The position numbers were made by a program, and so were the translations under genes. Below are positions 35,571 to 45,030 of a stretch of 64,000 bases of DNA, one piece after another. How positions within the stretch are numbered: the first letter of the stretch is position 1; every line of letters starts with the position of its first letter. Under the pieces are notes generated by a model, which had not been told where the DNA came from, did not search any database, and saw only the letters and a list, made by a program, of their open reading frames with translations. The stretch is from Pseudoscleropodium purum (Eukaryota > Streptophyta > Bryopsida > Hypnales > Brachytheciaceae). The DNA is taken from assembly GCA_963969395.1 (NCBI GenBank), contig OZ017804.1, positions 248,001-312,000 on the forward strand. The letters are read 5' to 3'.

Positions 35571-35576
35571 TTGTCA

Positions 35577-36400
35577 TTTCAGCGCGGCTCGCACTGAAAC
35601 GACACATGCTCCACTATTAACTAACGTCGCAGATGTTAGTTTATAAACTTAACTAGAACTCACGAATAGCGGTTGCACAGATATGACATGCTGTATATAA
35701 GATGCACGACAATTCAGCGCGAGTCGTGTTAGACTGTCAATCATCGATACCAAGGCATCCTAGAGAACAGAGATTCAGACAGTAGTAAAAAACTAAATAG
35801 TAAGGCAGTTTAGCGCAACTCGCGTTAAACTGTCAATCATCACCATTCCTACGACATAATATATTCATAAAACTCATTCCATTTCCTATCAAATTCTCTA
35901 GAAATAGAATATGACGAATTCTTAATTGTGCACTAAACGCTTTACATTACCAATTCATTTCTCAGGTAGAAGAACAGAAATGATTCCAAGAAATACATTA
36001 CTATAGAAGTCCATCCGCATACAAATAGGATACAATTTAGAGCGAGCCGCTTTGAAACGACATTCTATGATCTCAAAAGCAAAGCAAAGGAAGTTTCAGA
36101 AACCAAATAATAAACAACGATAACGACGTATAAAGCAGTTCAGCGCGAGTCGCGCTAATATGCAATTGGAGAAAATGATAAAAAGTTATTCTACCGGATG
36201 AAATTACTCTCTGTGTCACCAAAAACAAATATGAATCTAATAGTCGCCGCCACAGAAAACAGTGGTTGAATGAGAGACTCAAAAATATGTACGTAAATTC
36301 ATCCACTATAAAATTTCTATATTATTTACAAAAAGTCTGTAACAGTAAGACCATAATGGAACGCTATAAATGTCATTTCAACGCGACTCGCGCTGAAATG
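35577..36400. repeat. Upstream cluster of six GC-rich palindromes
   Basis: Copies lie at 35577-35599, 35713-35733, 35806-35832, 36036-36057, 36139-36158 and 36374-36400. The consensus half-site is TTCAGCGCGA, mirrored as TCGCGCTGAA around one central base. Copies 3 and 6 extend the symmetry to 27 bp (CAGTTTAGCGC mirrored by CGTTAAACTG; CATTTCA mirrored by TGAAATG). Copies 2 and 3 share the 3' flank 'actgtcaatcatc', suggesting local duplication. They precede the first coding exon (36484) and stand out as CpG-rich islands in AT-rich DNA. Confidence 0.85.
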
Positions 36401-36483
36401 CATCATTATTTTCAAGAACTGTAGAGACCTCGGTTTGTGTTTTGCCGGTCTGATTGAAGTCCGGAATTTTCTCACGCTGCAGA

Positions 36484-39411
36484 ATGGAAAACCAATTAGA
36501 GGCGCTCGAGATGTACTTCAAGAGATCCGATTTGCAGTTCTTAGATGATGACAAGACTACTGAAGACCACTTGATTGAAGGGGAGTACTGGGTCTTCAAA
36601 GATCTAAAAGAAGTAGAAGCATGGAGTTTATTTACGATCCCTTTCATCAACCAGTTCTGCTTTTCCTACAAATTCAAGAAATCGCAGTGCTTCCTACAAC
36701 TCTCTTTCCACGAGAAGATTAAAGACATCGAGGCTGACGCCCACCCAATGATCAAAATCAAGTGCATGACAACGGTACCCGGCGAGTCAAGAAGGGACCA
36801 ATACCACTTTGCTATCTACCTCGACTCGGTATTAATTCCCTTCAACTTAAGTCCATTCCTGAGCAGCCTCGAGCCAACTCCATACAGAGATGAAGTGAAA
36901 GAGCTAGAGAAGAAATTGGACAATAACGAGTGGAAGAACGCGAACGGAACTCCGTTGTCCTGGAAAAAGTTGTGTAGCAAAGTCCAGCTCCTATTCAACG
37001 ACTTCTACATGCTGAAGGGGAAGATGGAAAAGCAGAATGAAATGAACCAACCATGCACTGTATCAAGGGAGATAATGAACCAAGGCGTAAGTCAAGGTTC
37101 AAAACTGAACGTGGGTCAACAGTCAGGTACCAGCCGGGGGCAAAGGAAAAGTGTACAGAAAACTCCACAGAAGAAAAGCAAGAAGGATGCTCCATCTTCA
37201 TCAGAACGGAAACCAGTCACTCGGGACTCTGAAGTGTCCGAGGTCGCTGAAGGGAGCTATGTGGACAAGATGTCCAATGTTCCTCACTCACGGGCAACAG
37301 AGAAGAAACCTAACTACGAGCAAGTGAGCCAAGTCTATAAGAAATTTTGGACGACCTGCGAGGACGCATACATCTTCAAGGTTGGGGAGAAGAAAGTGAT
37401 TGACGTCTCCCAATTGGTAGATCCACCGGCAACTTTCAATATACGCTCCAAGTAGGACAACATTGTCGAAGATATGGTCAATTATCTGCTCAATATCCCC
37501 GACAAAAGCACGAAGCAGACACTTTGCGTTATGCCTGTTGGGCACGACACAATGCCCAAGAACTGGGAGGATATTGAGAATGGCCAATTCTATATTATAA
37601 ACGGACAGCACAATGTTGCAGCTAGCAAATTTATGCTGGACGAGAGGAATAAGGTGAACGCGGAGGAAAGAGAGCACTTCCGCAGGTGGAACTGCTTCAT
37701 TGTTTGGTTGAAGGATGCGAAGACGCTAAGATGTATCTCTGCCTACTACAATCGAACCAATCACTTTGTGGCAGTGCAGCCGTCGTGGGCGACTAATATT
37801 TTAGGAGCTCGATCGGTATGGGAGGCAATGGAAAGACTGAAGAATCCCACTCCAGCAAAATCTGTGGAAGCTGTTACCATCAGTTGGCGGACAGTTGAGA
37901 ACAAGAAGAACCGCGAAAATTTCCAAGTATGCAATTTAGCGCGAGTCGCGCTGAAGTGTTCCTCCTTGAGTTGATTATGGTATATTGCAATCTCTCAATA
38001 TCTGGATCGAGTGAATAATATAACTGATTTTCATGTTATTCTGTAGGCGTTTGAGAAGGCCATGTACGTAAGATTTTCACTGATCGAGGTTGTGAAGAGC
38101 CTGAAAATTTCCAAGACTAAGGGGAGGGAGGAGAAGCTGAAGCTGACGAACGAGTTGCGGCTGATTACTGCACCTGATGACGTCTATAAACTGTGGAGTG
38201 AAGTAATCTCTGCAGCCGCGCATGGGGAACTGATTAACCCCGACACCGACAAGATGTTTAACGCGCGGGCAGGCTGGAGCCCCGAGAATTGTCTGCTCAA
38301 TCGGGAGTTCTTCAAGCACTTGGGCAATCTCAGCTATGAGGAACTATCCAAGCTTGCGAAACACCTTATGAATCAAACGGGTGGAAAGCGCAGGCATTCA
38401 TATCCTAAGGTGACAGTGAAGGCAATCTCTATAGTGCAGGATGATTGTTACAGCACCAAGGAGTGGGTAGAGCGCCGTAAGCGGAAGAATCTCGTCATCA
38501 AGGAGCTTCACACGATTGATCCCAGCCTTGGCCTTCTCAACTCAAGGAACAAGGTGATCAGCGAGAATTGGAAGGTGTTTAAGAAGGAGCGCCTCTTCTC
38601 TAGCGCGACAATGGACATCCTCCTTGAGAGACTTGGTGAAGCCTACTTTGGCAAAGCGAAGAGCACGCATGCGAAGCATAAGACGTGCTCTGAGTTGTCC
38701 CAAGACGCATACGATTTTTTTAAATCATTTCTTGACCACAAAGCCAAATTCGAAAGGCCATCTGCAAAGGCATACTATCGGGCATATGAGGTGGCCCGAA
38801 ACCAATACAAGGACTGGCCGGTGAAGTCCTGGACTGCGGAGACAGGTAATCGTTTATCTCTCGGGGTTATAGACTTCCGGTCATTGCTAGGGGTGGAGAA
38901 GAAGGAGAGCTCTACAATGGAGAATCCTTTTTTCTTTGAAGTTCTGTCTTCACTTCAAAAGAGCAAGAAGCCAGCATATGAAGAAGTCAAGTCGTGGCTC
39001 TTCATATGTGGGGACGAGAAAGAAGAGGCCCAAGTGACGATCTTCGTGGAGTCTAACAAGGATTTGAAGGAATACTTGGTTCACTACTCCTTGTACTACG
39101 CAGGGAGAAATGACAGGATTGGGGATCTTGCGGCCGCGAAGACACCAAAGAAGGTGTTCCTTATATTCTTGCAGCACCCTAAGAACACCAATCAAGTCAC
39201 TATTCCGTCGGAGTTCAATTGTCCCGAAACAGCTCGCTATATGAAGGCCCGTGCTTACAGTGAGCTAGAGTATAGAATTTATAACACGGAACTGCATATG
39301 GAATTCTATCTCTGGCTGGTGAAGGCATTCGCAAGGGCGGGCACGGCAATCTTCTCTGCCTTCACAGGGGGGAAATTGACTTGCGCTTCGGTGGTGAGCA
39401 TCGCGGCCTCA
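36484..39411 (+). pseudogene. ParB-like domain protein segment (exons 1-2, one TAG)
   Basis: Exon 1 (36484-37926) starts at ATG 36484, one base after a good 3' splice site ('cacgctgcag'), so a 5' leader intron is likely. It is interrupted by TAG at 37453-37455. Around that stop lies a ParB/sulfiredoxin-like N-terminal domain: 'VIDVSQLVDPPATFNIR', then 'MVNYLL', 'LCVMPVGHD' and 'YIINGQHNVAASKFML', resembling the GxHRxxA motif with Asn for Arg. The intron 37927-38046 (GTATGC...TGTAG, phase 0) contains a palindrome. Exon 2 (38047-39411) is open for 455 codons and has no domain I can name. Its end, 'FARAGTAIFSAFTGGKLTCA', faintly recalls a methyltransferase SAM-binding loop, but no catalytic DPPY-type motif was found. 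Codon usage looks like a real gene. Exon phases join it to the downstream segments, so all may be one transcript. Confidence 0.55.
37935..37955. repeat. Palindrome in intron 1
   Basis: TTTAGCGCGA mirrored by TCGCGCTGAA around a central G, eight bases inside the 5' splice site of the 120-bp intron. Confidence 0.85.
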
Positions 39412-39433
39412 GTTTAGCGCGAGTCGCTCTGAA
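39412..39433. repeat. Palindrome at the 5' splice site of intron 2
   Basis: The intron's first bases GTTTAGCGCG are the left arm of the palindrome; the right arm is CGCTCTGAA (one mismatch). The reading frame of exon 2 would end at the TAG inside it. Confidence 0.8.
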
Positions 39434-39501
39434 TAGCAATTCCTGATTTCATTTATTCTGTGATATGTATCTTTATTTGTTGTGTGTATGTGCTATGTCA
39501 G

Positions 39502-39522
39502 TTCAGCGCGGGTCGCGCTGAA
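39502..39522. repeat. Second palindrome in intron 2
   Basis: TTCAGCGCGG mirrored by TCGCGCTGAA around a central G, 3' flank ATGCATG as in the 36374 copy. Confidence 0.85.
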
Positions 39523-39573
39523 ATGCATGTTGCAAGATATGACGGTCATAACTCCGTTGTTTGTCTTTGACAG

Positions 39574-41080
39574 ATGAGTGGGGTGGACGTTTATGTAACG
39601 GGTACATCAGAGTTGTCGCAGTGGTGGGAAGATATCTGTACCAAGGCAATGACGTTGGACATTGCGGACTTCTTGGACAGCAGCTACTCCACCCACTCTG
39701 CCGAAGTCCCTTCCTCCTCTAGGAGGAAGTTGAGGTCCGCTCAGAATTCCCCATTGAGTCAGCAAAGGAATAGGCAGACTCATGTCTCTGATGAAGTCCT
39801 GTATGATTCCGAGGAGGAGGAAGAGGAAGAAGAAGAAGAAGAAGAGCTTAAAGAGGACGGGATTGAGGGACTGGACGAGATGACTACACCAACCAGTCGT
39901 CTGTCCACAGATATTCCGGGGTCGTCTACAAGCTCTATGTTGCCTCCTCTCTCTCAAACGCCGCGGACTCCAATTGCATCGGGACGGCCGGACAAGAAGA
40001 GGAAGCAGGATACAATCACCAGTATTGCTAAGCAACTGGTGGAGATCCAGCAGTAGAATGCCATCTCCCTAGCCAACATGCAGAGACAGACCGAATTAGT
40101 GCAGCAACAGACTGAGCTGGCTCTGGCGCAGATGAGGGCGGACAATGCAAAGGAAAAGCTGGCGAACATAGAAATCCACAAGAGTACTCAGGTGTGGATG
40201 CGAGAGGAGTCGAAGGCAAACAGGGAGCTCTCCCAACAGAATAGGGACATGCTCCAAATACTGATCAAGAAGATCGGTATCGAGCCCGTTGCGACGCTGC
40301 CGCCTGCCTTTGGAGAGCCAATTTTGTAGTTGCAGGGACAGCCATCTGGTTCCAATATTAGCAATGCCTCCAGTCCTTCCAATCCGCTCAAGGATGCTGC
40401 GCTTCTTCCTACGGAAGCACCCACGCCGACACCCCCTCCCCCGTGCGAGGGTGATGTAGCCTACCCGTCTTCTTCAACGAATCCTGAGGCAGCTGGAGCA
40501 GAGGAGAAGCACCTCGAATCCAGAGCAGAAGCGCATGGGGAGACGTCATTGATAGGCCTTGGGCAGAACCTGCCCATGGATACTTCCGAGGTGGCGCCTG
40601 GAAGTGACGCCCTGCCCACCGAAGATCCACCAGTAGGTTCAGCCCAATGAAAACTTAGTGTTTTATGTTGTAGTTTTAGCGCGGATCGCACTAATCTGTA
40701 TCGTAGAAGAGTACCTATAGTTTTCATTTCAGATACAGTGCTCATTTTTGATGTACTTCTAGTCTGAATAGCGTCAACCAAAGTAGACGCATTTTCCAAA
40801 TTGTAAATCTGTTGTTTGCGACAGTATAATATATCACTTACATGTATTCTTGCCTCCACTTGAAATCGCAGGCCTTCCAAATCTTAGAGAATTGCTTCCA
40901 GAGTCTGAGTATCCTGTCGATCACTATCAGTTGCCAGCGGAATCATCCCTCCCGATTGAGGACGCTGAACCTTTGAATCATCCCTTGTCTTTGGAAATCG
41001 GTGATGACATTGCATTGCGGGATCATTCGCTAACGCGTCGTGAAGGACATGAGAAGCCTTCACATTCTCAAGTAACGAAG
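39574..41080 (+). pseudogene. Acidic, coiled-coil segment (exons 3-4, two TAG)
   Basis: Exon 3 (39574-40636) follows a 3' splice site 'ctttgacag' and opens 'MSGVDVYVTGTSEL'. It has a Ser-rich part, an uninterrupted run of more than ten Glu residues, and a basic 'RPDKKRKQ' stretch (possible nuclear signal). A Gln/Glu-rich coiled coil follows ('QTELVQQQTELALAQM', 'NRELSQQNRDMLQILIKK'), then a Pro/Ser/Thr-rich tail. In-frame TAG codons at 40054 and 40327 stand in Gln-rich context, most simply former CAG. The intron 40637-40871 (phase 1) holds a palindrome. Exon 4 (40872-41080) encodes 'LPNLRELLPESEYP' and ends at a GTATGA donor in phase 0. It probably links the ParB-like and FCP1-like parts. Confidence 0.5.
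40675..40695. repeat. Palindrome in intron 3
   Basis: TTTAGCGCGGA / TCGCACTAA, a more diverged copy 38 bp inside the intron. Confidence 0.75.
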
Positions 41081-41238
41081 GTATGACGGTTCTCTCATCT
41101 TCTCATGACTTCATTAGACACAGTCAGTCATGGTTTTGCCGGTCCTGTGGCATACTTTCCTAGTTGATTTTACGTGGTTCCCCATCTCGGCCAGTTTCAC
41201 AATCGTAACTGGCCTCAAACTCCTACGTTTCTTATCAG

Positions 41239-42053
41239 GAATCCGATCCTACACTAGCTCGTGGGGAGGAATCCAAGGGAGTGCGCCGTTCATTGAGGTC
41301 GGGGGTGGCAGACAAGTGGATTAACGTCGTCCTAGACCTCAATGGCGTTCTATGCCTCTGCGAGGATTGGAAGTCACAGGGGTCAAGGTTGCAATTTAAC
41401 CGAGACTCAGAGCCTCACTCTGCCGTAGTGGCTGCAGTAGTTGGGCCCAAAGCCGTCTACGTCTGTCCAGATTGCGCTCACTTCTTGAAGGAGTTAGAGA
41501 AAATAGCAATCATCTCCGTGTAGAGCTCCATGAAAAAGTCTACCACGGAGGAAATCTGTGCATACCTTTTCCGAGAAGGAAGCCTCCCCTTCCTAGTTCT
41601 TGGGCAGGACTCATGTAAGACAGTCAAGTGCAAGGATAAGTTCGGAAGGATGACCACTTATAAGGAACCTGGATCCAATAAGGACTTGTTCCTCAAAAAT
41701 GTTGAATTCCTCACTGCTGGCTTCTAGGGATCCTTCTCACTGGATAATACAATCATAGTCGACGACAGTCCTCGCAAGCATGTCATGAATAGCCCAGAGA
41801 ATGTCATATTAGTGGATCCTTGGAGTAATCGAGGGAATGGTGACAAGGACACATTTCTTCTAGGGGTCCTACTTCCTTGGTTCCGACAATTGCACGGTAG
41901 CTGGGACGTGGGGCTCAAGTCCTTCCGCCAAAATGTAAAACGGAAGATTGGAAAAAGAATGCTGTGCGAGGAGAGGGGTCGTCGAGAGTACGACAAACTG
42001 ATGGCAGTGGTCCGGGGGTCACCTAGTGTTCTTAATTAGTGTTGCTTCCCGAG
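41239..42053 (+). pseudogene. FCP1/NIF-type HAD phosphatase-like domain (exon 5)
   Basis: This exon follows intron 41081-41238 and shows the FCP1-homology order. Motif I is 'WINVVLDLNGVLCLCEDW'. Next is 'VYVCPDCAHFLKEL', then 'IISV-[TAG]-SSMKKSTTEE', where the family has Trp. It continues with 'KDLFLKNVEFL', then motif III-like 'IIVDDSPRKHVMNSPEN', and '...FLLGVLLPWF'. Motif I reads DLNG rather than DxDxT, so the second catalytic Asp is replaced. Plant FCP1-like proteins with DLNG exist, and activity is doubtful. In-frame TAGs lie at 41521, 41725 and 42037. The exon ends at a GTATGC donor (phase 2). The next acceptor at 42180 leads into a short exon ending at TGA 42251-42253. FCP1-family enzymes act on phospho-Ser/Thr of proteins such as RNA polymerase II CTD; this copy is probably inactive. 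Confidence 0.7.
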
Positions 42054-42131
42054 GTATGCAGCTCATTTTTATTTCGGCGATTATGCTGCATGTGCAGCAG
42101 TTATCAGGTCATATGTATGCGGCAGTTGCAC

Positions 42132-42151
42132 TTCAGCGCGGGTCGCGCTAA
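42132..42151. repeat. Palindrome in the intron after the FCP1-like exon
   Basis: TTCAGCGCGG mirrored by TCGCGCTAA; intron 42054-42180 (GTATGC...TTTCAG). Confidence 0.85.
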
Positions 42152-42302
42152 TGTGTAGCATATTATAATCTTCGTTTCAGGAGTCCGGAGTCCCTTTGTT
42201 CATGCGTTACTAGAAGCGGCATGCTCTTAAGTGTCTGTAGTGATTTTGGGTGATGCAATTGTGGAATGTTTCTCATGCTAATTTGGTTTCCATTTCTGTT
42301 AG

Positions 42303-42944
42303 ATGTAGAATATCCCGAGCGAAACTAGGCTCAATGCGGACATGCCTTGTCAAGCGTCGGAGGACTCCATCCTTGACTATGGACAGTACGTTATTCTCAG
42401 TACGGGAAATTTTCTTTGCTCGGCGCCTACGCTAAATTCGTCCATGGACTTCTCCGTCAAGAACATTGAGGATGGAGTGGTAAATAGTCCTCCCAACAAG
42501 AAGGTGTGCCTACCCGTGTCGTGCTCGCCGTCTCCATTGCGTTCTAGGGAGGTTCGGGAGAAGTCAATGTCGCCAACTGTTTCGGAGAAAGGGACGCAAA
42601 GGAAGCTGTATGAAGATGCTAATTATTTGGTATCCACACCAGAAGTAAAGAAATCTGTGCCTATTGGACAACATCCAAGAAATGATGCTCTCCCTGTTGT
42701 TGCGCTCGCACTCCCACGTTGCCGTGCTCAAACTCAAGCAGGAAGACTAAAGAGGAAAGTCTTTAAGCCATCAAGTAGTCATTCGTCGACTCGTACTTGG
42801 GATGCGTGGGAGGAGAGGTCGTTAAGAGCACAGAGCTGGGAATTCATTCGACAGTGTGGGACAATCAATAAGAGAGGGTATAGTCGCGGACCGGAAATTC
42901 TGAAGGCCTTGGAGAAGATGAAGAATTCATCTTGTAGTTGTTAG
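42303..42944 (+). pseudogene. C-terminal segment of the locus (exon 7), one TAG
   Basis: After an acceptor 'tttctgttag' the frame opens ATG-TAG-AAT and then runs open for more than 200 codons to TAG 42942. It contains 'NSPPNKKVCLPVSCSPSPL', a basic middle 'AGRLKRKVFKPSSSHS', and a C-terminal 'WDAWEERSLRAQSWEFIRQ' followed by 'GPEILKALEKM'. No domain is recognised. The Ser/Pro and basic content suggests a nuclear protein. Whether it is spliced to the FCP1-like exon is uncertain, because the intervening short exon ends in TGA. Confidence 0.45.
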
Positions 42945-43227
42945 GTCTTGATTCTAGATGTAAAAAAACATTTTGGATGGATTCATCCTAGAGTTACATT
43001 TGTAAGTATTGAATTAATTCTATTAATAGTAATACGTGCCTCATAAATGCATGGTATTTCTGAAATCTTTATGTGCGCACTTGTTTTGAATGTCATGGCA
43101 TTGGATTCCTAGGTGATTGAAGGCCTAGAGGCCTCTTTGTTTGTCACTTGTGCGCGTCAAAAGTTGCAAAGTTCTGGAATAAAGACTCTCATTTCCTTGG
43201 AAAACTCCCAAAATAGTGAATATAATG

Positions 43228-44199
43228 TTAGGTGCCTTTTTGTCTTTTTAGACATTGACCTTGGTTTTGATTTTGGTCTTTAAAGGTGGGCAAGTTTATT
43301 GCCCTCTCATTCCATCCTAGCAGTTATTTTGTTGTATTTCATTCCCTTCTTTAATTTGAGTCACTAGGCAAACATTCTAGCTCCAATTGTGTATCTGGAT
43401 TGTGTTGATTTGTTGTTTAAGTGTTGAGGTGTGAGAAGAACAGGTGAGGAGGAATCCGGATTTCGGATAATTTGGTTGAATTAAGGGAGTACTATTGTAA
43501 TGATGTTAGATACAAGATGAGGGAGCTGCATATAGTGCCTTTGAACTACTAGAACGGTAATTCGGTTTCTAGTGAAGAATGGTGTGAGTGCAGATCCGGA
43601 ATTGGAAACAATTTTGTACGGAGATTAGCAATCGTCAAAGGAAACTCCCACTCGCTGGAAGGTTTGCTAACCTTAAGATCCGTCTTACACCTAAAAAGAT
43701 TACCCCCTTTTTAGTTCCAAGCGTCTAAAATCTGTCGTTGTAGTAAGGAGGAGTGAATGCAGTCCCAAGTGACTTGCATTCTAGATCGGCCATCCGGAAT
43801 GTTGTGAGGATCCAGATCTACCTTTTGTGTTACAACACCTTGAGTACTTGGATGTTTGTTGTTTGTTTGTTTTTGTTTGTGTAGTGAATAGACAAGAGTG
43901 GTGAAGTCCCTACCCCTCGAAAGATCAATAGTAGACCCTCTGATGGTGAAACAAAGGAATTGAAAACTAGTTTGTTATGGGACAAAACCGGAAAACCAAG
44001 TGATACCGGATCCGGATTGGAATCCGGATAGTAGTGATTCTGGAAAAGAAAGTGAAAGAAAGTAGTCGGAAGAGGAGGAAACAATCATCCGCATACTGAA
44101 GCTTAGAAAGGCATCTAGAATTTCCTAGGACGACAATTTGTGTCATCTTACCACGTTTTTGTGTGTAAAGATACTTACGCCTAGACTACATGTGCAACA
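43228..44199 (+). mobile_element. Old TGTTG-family 3' fragment, intact right terminus
   Basis: This plus-strand copy of the ~1-kb 3' noncoding block begins at 'ggtgcctttttgtc' and ends at the family terminus '...ACATGTGCAACA' (44199). It has the landmarks 'gagtcactaggcaaac', 'agtgcctttgaactac' and 'gtgtaaagatacttacgcc'. The gag-like part is missing. Confidence 0.7.
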
Positions 44200-44407
44200 T
44201 TTCTTCTTGTAGTGCCATTAGGAAAGAAGATATTGGCCCAAACAATATCATCATCTTCATGTGAACAAAATTGGAATAGCTATTTTTTGTTCACAACAAA
44301 TCACAAAATAAGTTGAAGGTAGAGAGAGAAACTAATTTGATATATGTATATATCAATTCCAAAGTTTTAACTGTATCAAAAGAAAAAAATGAGAAAAAAT
44401 AGTACCA

Positions 44408-45030
44408 CGATTTGATAGAGTTGGAAGATTCAAATGGGCCACATTTAGAAGATCGGGATGACAAGGATGATAAAGATGCCGACAACAACAAGGATGGTGC
44501 ACCTAGGTTGGATGATAAAGACACTAAAGAGAATATATACAATTTTAGCAATGATATGTTTCATAGCCCTAATTGAAGCAATGATGACTTTTGAGTCAAT
44601 CCAAACAACATGTACCACTTTCAAATTTCGATCGAATAAGAGCAATCATGGGTATGATGAAAATCTACCTTCAAAAGATAGATTTGTAGAAGGGATTGGA
44701 TTCTTGAGTAGCCAAAATATTTTAATAATAAAGGATGTCGCTTTTGCCAAGATAGTAGAGCCAAATAGAATGACAATTGGCGACAATGGGACTTTACAAA
44801 AAGATGAAGCGGCCCTAATTTTGAACTCTCCATCCATGGCACTAGAAACAGTGCAAGGAAATGTCGAACATGATGACAAGGTACGATGTGAGGTGGACGT
44901 CCAAATGAATGTGAACAACGCAAGTGTGGAATCAATCATAGTATTGGTAGGTAAGAATAGTGGAAAAAAACGTGAATTGAGTATTAAAGTACAAAAGAAT
45001 GGTGGTTCAATAGAGAATGATGGGGTCTAG
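44408..45030 (+). pseudogene. Decayed acidic protein-coding sequence, unknown
   Basis: One frame reads a clearly protein-like acidic stretch from about 44408 ('ELEDSNGPHLEDRDDKDDKD') and stops near 44573. A second frame, open 44458-45030, becomes protein-like from about 44640 ('DENLPSKDRFVEGIGFLSSQ', 'GKNSGKKRELSIKVQKNGG'). This is best explained by a frameshift near 44.6 kb. No domain is recognised. Confidence 0.35.

Noticed and set aside
41189..41214. Inverted repeat GGCCAGTT...AACTGGCC in the intron before the FCP1-like exon
   Set aside because: A stem of 8 bp with a 10-nt loop, unrelated in sequence to the locus palindromes. It may be chance, so not reported as a family member.
37453..42308. 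TAG reassigned to an amino acid, or stops removed by RNA editing
   Set aside because: TAG replaces both Gln and Trp positions, so one reassignment does not fit. U-to-C editing of stops is an organellar process and this locus is nuclear in style. The intact AVT1 exons are free of TAG.
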